A DNA stretch of 6,995 nucleotides. Source: DATFMH01 sp035267045. GTDB lineage: Bacteria > Bacteroidota > Rhodothermia > Balneolales > DATFMH01. The notes beneath the pieces are model-generated. The model was not told the origin of the DNA, searched no databases, and worked only from the letters and a program-made list of their open reading frames with translations. The stretch lies in contig DATFMH010000058.1 of the NCBI GenBank assembly GCA_035267045.1, positions 1 through 6,995 on the forward strand, read 5' to 3'. Positions 6,144-6,995 of this stretch are shown here, piece by piece. The position numbers and the translations under genes were made by a program. Numbering within the stretch: the first letter of the stretch is position 1; each line of letters begins with the position of its first letter.

Positions 6144-6297
6144 CTTTAGTCCCTCGTTACGTCTCTCCGGGGCGTAATGTATGCCGGGATGCTCTGCGTC
6201 CCGTCATGCTTAATCAGTAATGGAAGACGGGTGCTATCCTGTGAGTGGACACAGAGTGTCCGCCGGTTTGTTACGACAGCGTCTCGTAACGAGATAA
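6144..6297 (+). repeat. Palindromic double-module element, copy 2 (REPIN-like)
   Basis: This is the second copy of the preceding unit, by hand count about 87% identical across 143 aligned positions (5986-6128 against 6153-6293). The central part, from GACGGGTGCTATCC to the first right-hand hairpin, is unchanged. The left hairpin pairs 6186-6192 with 6196-6202 around TCT, the complement of AGA. The right module has lost two bases, leaving a 7-bp stem GTTACGA/TCGTAAC (6270-6276 with 6284-6290). Inner arms CCCGTC (6200-6205) and GACGGG (6226-6231) add a central stem. Confidence 0.8.
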
Positions 6298-6425
6298 TCT
6301 TGATTCCGGTTAACTTAAAATAGCCGTTGGGGGCTTCTTTTCTGATTCTCACAAAATTTGACTGATCCACGTATAACAGGCCGGTTTTTTTAAGATTTTG
6401 AAATTTTATCGGACAACAGTGATAT

Positions 6426-6453
6426 AGAATATAGAATACAGAATTTAGAAGAC
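6426..6453 (+). repeat. AGAATAT-type heptamer array
   Basis: Four in-phase 7-mers: AGAATAT, AGAATAC, AGAATTT and AGAAGAC. Two units of the same kind (AGAATAT, AGAATCA) lie at 5866-5879. This consensus differs from the AATKANN arrays elsewhere in the window. It overlaps the right direct repeat of the candidate element. Confidence 0.6.
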
Positions 6454-6459
6454 AGTCAA

Positions 6460-6553
6460 CCTTCGGTGGGCTCCACTTTAAGAAGTGATGCTCACCTATT
6501 AATGCATGATAACGTGATTTGATGGACACCACCTTGAAGGTGAAGCCCATCGG
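6460..6553. repeat. Second palindromic repeat family (two hairpins in inverted orientation)
   Basis: A hairpin at 6465-6496 has the stem blocks GGTG/CACC, GC/GC and CACTT/AAGTG with a TAAG loop. A second at 6521-6551 has GATGG/CCATC and CACCTT/AAGGTG. The outer sequences CGGTGGGCTCCA (6464-6475) and TGAAGCCCATCG (6541-6552) match in inverted orientation at 10 of 12 positions. It is unlike the AGA-loop modules in sequence and probably a different interspersed repeat. Confidence 0.5.
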
Positions 6554-6777
6554 ACAAACCAATCATCCTGATTCCTAATATCCTAATACACGTTTCATTC
6601 CTATCCCGTATCTACGGCACGGCGAGTGGGATATCATCTGGGTTTTGTACCTAACGGCACACAGGCACTATTCCTGATTTCATGCATCTTTCTTCCGTTT
6701 CCCGGCCTCCGTTTTTCCTTTAATATCTTAGGAAATCCACATAATCCGTGTCATCTGCGTTCTATTAATTGTGAGCC
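6554..6777. other. Gene-free stretch with repeat-like fragments
   Basis: There is no credible gene. Visible items are a stem TATCCC (6602-6607) with GGGATA (6628-6633) enclosing the palindrome CCGTA-TC-TACGG (6606-6617), and two ACGGCAC copies about 40 nt apart (near 6614 and 6654). The segment near 6735-6766 (AATCCACATAATCCGTG...TCTGCGTTCTATT) resembles an intergenic repeat I recall as widespread in Bacteroidota; this is not verified. Confidence 0.45.
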
Positions 6778-6814
6778 AAAAAAAAGGAGACACAAAATTA
6801 ATTGTATCTCCTTT
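6778..6814 (-). terminator. Intrinsic terminator of the right-edge gene
   Basis: AAAGGAGA (6783-6790) pairs with TCTCCTTT (6807-6814), and beyond one mismatch ACAA pairs with TTGT. Read on the minus strand it is followed by a T-run (complement of 6778-6785). It sits about 43 nt past the stop of the partial gene. Confidence 0.8.
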
Positions 6815-6857
6815 AATGTTTCGCACTATGTGTTTAAAACGTCAGAACAGCTATATG

Positions 6858-6995
6858 TTATTCTTCACTGTCTGTATCTTCCTTTTCTTCCAGTTTCCGT
6901 TTCAAATCTTCGAGTCCGGACATCTCCCCTAAAGTAAGAGCACCCGTTGCCTTTTTCGATTTTTTAGACTTCTTGGAGGATTTTTTCTTAGGAGC
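6858..6995 (-). CDS. C-terminus of a lysine-rich-linker protein, possibly ribosomal protein S1 (partial)
   Basis: Only the last 45 residues are inside the window; the gene enters from the right edge and stops at TAA (6860-6858). The visible part is a lysine/serine linker (KKKSSKKSKKSKK, from residue 3) followed by ATGALTLGEMSGLEDLKRKLE and an acidic tail EEKEDTDSEE. A basic disordered linker followed by a short 'TLG(E/D)...L..L...L' helix is reminiscent of the C-terminal tail of ribosomal protein S1 in FCB bacteria, but other proteins end in similar tails and no S1 domain is in view. A strong terminator 43 nt downstream supports a true gene end. Confidence 0.65.
   Translation of the reverse strand, partial: APKKKSSKKSKKSKKATGALTLGEMSGLEDLKRKLEEKEDTDSEE

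Larger units (their letters stand above)
5863..6437. mobile_element. Candidate non-autonomous element with 12-bp inverted ends and 15-bp flanking direct repeats
   Basis: CACTGTTGTCCG (5878-5889) and its exact complement CGGACAACAGTG (6410-6421) face each other across about 520 nt without a gene. Immediately outside them, TATAGAATATAGAAT occurs in direct orientation at 5863-5877 and 6423-6437. Inverted ends within direct repeats are the layout of a transposed element with its target duplication. The interior carries two palindromic repeat units. No transposase is encoded. The direct repeats are themselves AGAATAT heptamers, so they may be ordinary tandem repeats rather than a target duplication. 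Confidence 0.45.

Noticed and set aside
5977..6297. CRISPR array
   Set aside because: Only two units of about 155 nt with an internal palindrome and no spacer-like unique inserts of 30-40 nt; no cas genes are present.
6146..6562. 138-codon open frame on the minus strand
   Set aside because: It reads through the inverted ends, the second palindromic unit and copy 2 of the REPIN-like repeat. It has no domain, and its codons simply translate non-coding repeats.
6626..6937. 103-codon open frame on the plus strand
   Set aside because: It overlaps the terminator and the opposite-strand coding tail at 6858-6995, which is better supported. It is a shadow frame plus repeat-like sequence.

Overview
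The window looks like a piece of chromosome from the Bacteroidota/Rhodothermota–Balneolota part of the FCB group. Three things point there: AT-rich gaps, almost no Shine-Dalgarno sequences before the starts, and one good TAnnTTTG-type promoter box upstream of moxR. The proteins fit that placement, but I could not run a search, so it is an inference. No phage, CRISPR, tRNA, rRNA or complete insertion sequence was seen.

Genes, left to right: a metallo-beta-lactamase-fold hydrolase on the minus strand (380-1267); the complex I membrane subunits nuoJ and nuoK as a minus-strand pair joined by a TAATG junction (2396 to 1585) and closed by a terminator; a MoxR-family AAA+ ATPase on the plus strand (3222-4223), followed by a small basic protein of unknown function (4326-4580); quinolinate synthase nadA on the minus strand (5742 to 4699), which shares a back-to-back terminator with the small gene; and at the right edge the C-terminal 45 residues of a minus-strand protein with a lysine-rich linker, possibly ribosomal protein S1. 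These genes do not form one pathway. They are housekeeping or chaperone-type functions in separate transcription units. Two are notable for missing neighbours: nuoJK lacks the rest of the nuo operon, and moxR lacks its usual DUF58/VWA partners.

The most unusual content is between the genes. A 49-nt module made of two small hairpins with AGA loops occurs five times: once alone (254-302) and four times as two head-to-head pairs (5986-6128 and 6153-6293). The pairs have REPIN-like geometry. Comparing copies shows three compensatory base-pair changes in one stem, which argues that the folded form is selected. The two pairs lie inside a roughly 545-bp segment bounded by 12-bp inverted repeats and then 15-bp direct repeats, the layout of a non-autonomous transposed element.

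A second repeat class is heptanucleotide tandem arrays: a clean one that runs into the stop codon of the hydrolase gene, two decayed but still in-phase ones between nuoJ and moxR, and an AGAATAT type beside the inverted repeats. Upstream of nadA, a perfect 14-bp inverted repeat overlaps a plausible promoter and is a candidate operator.
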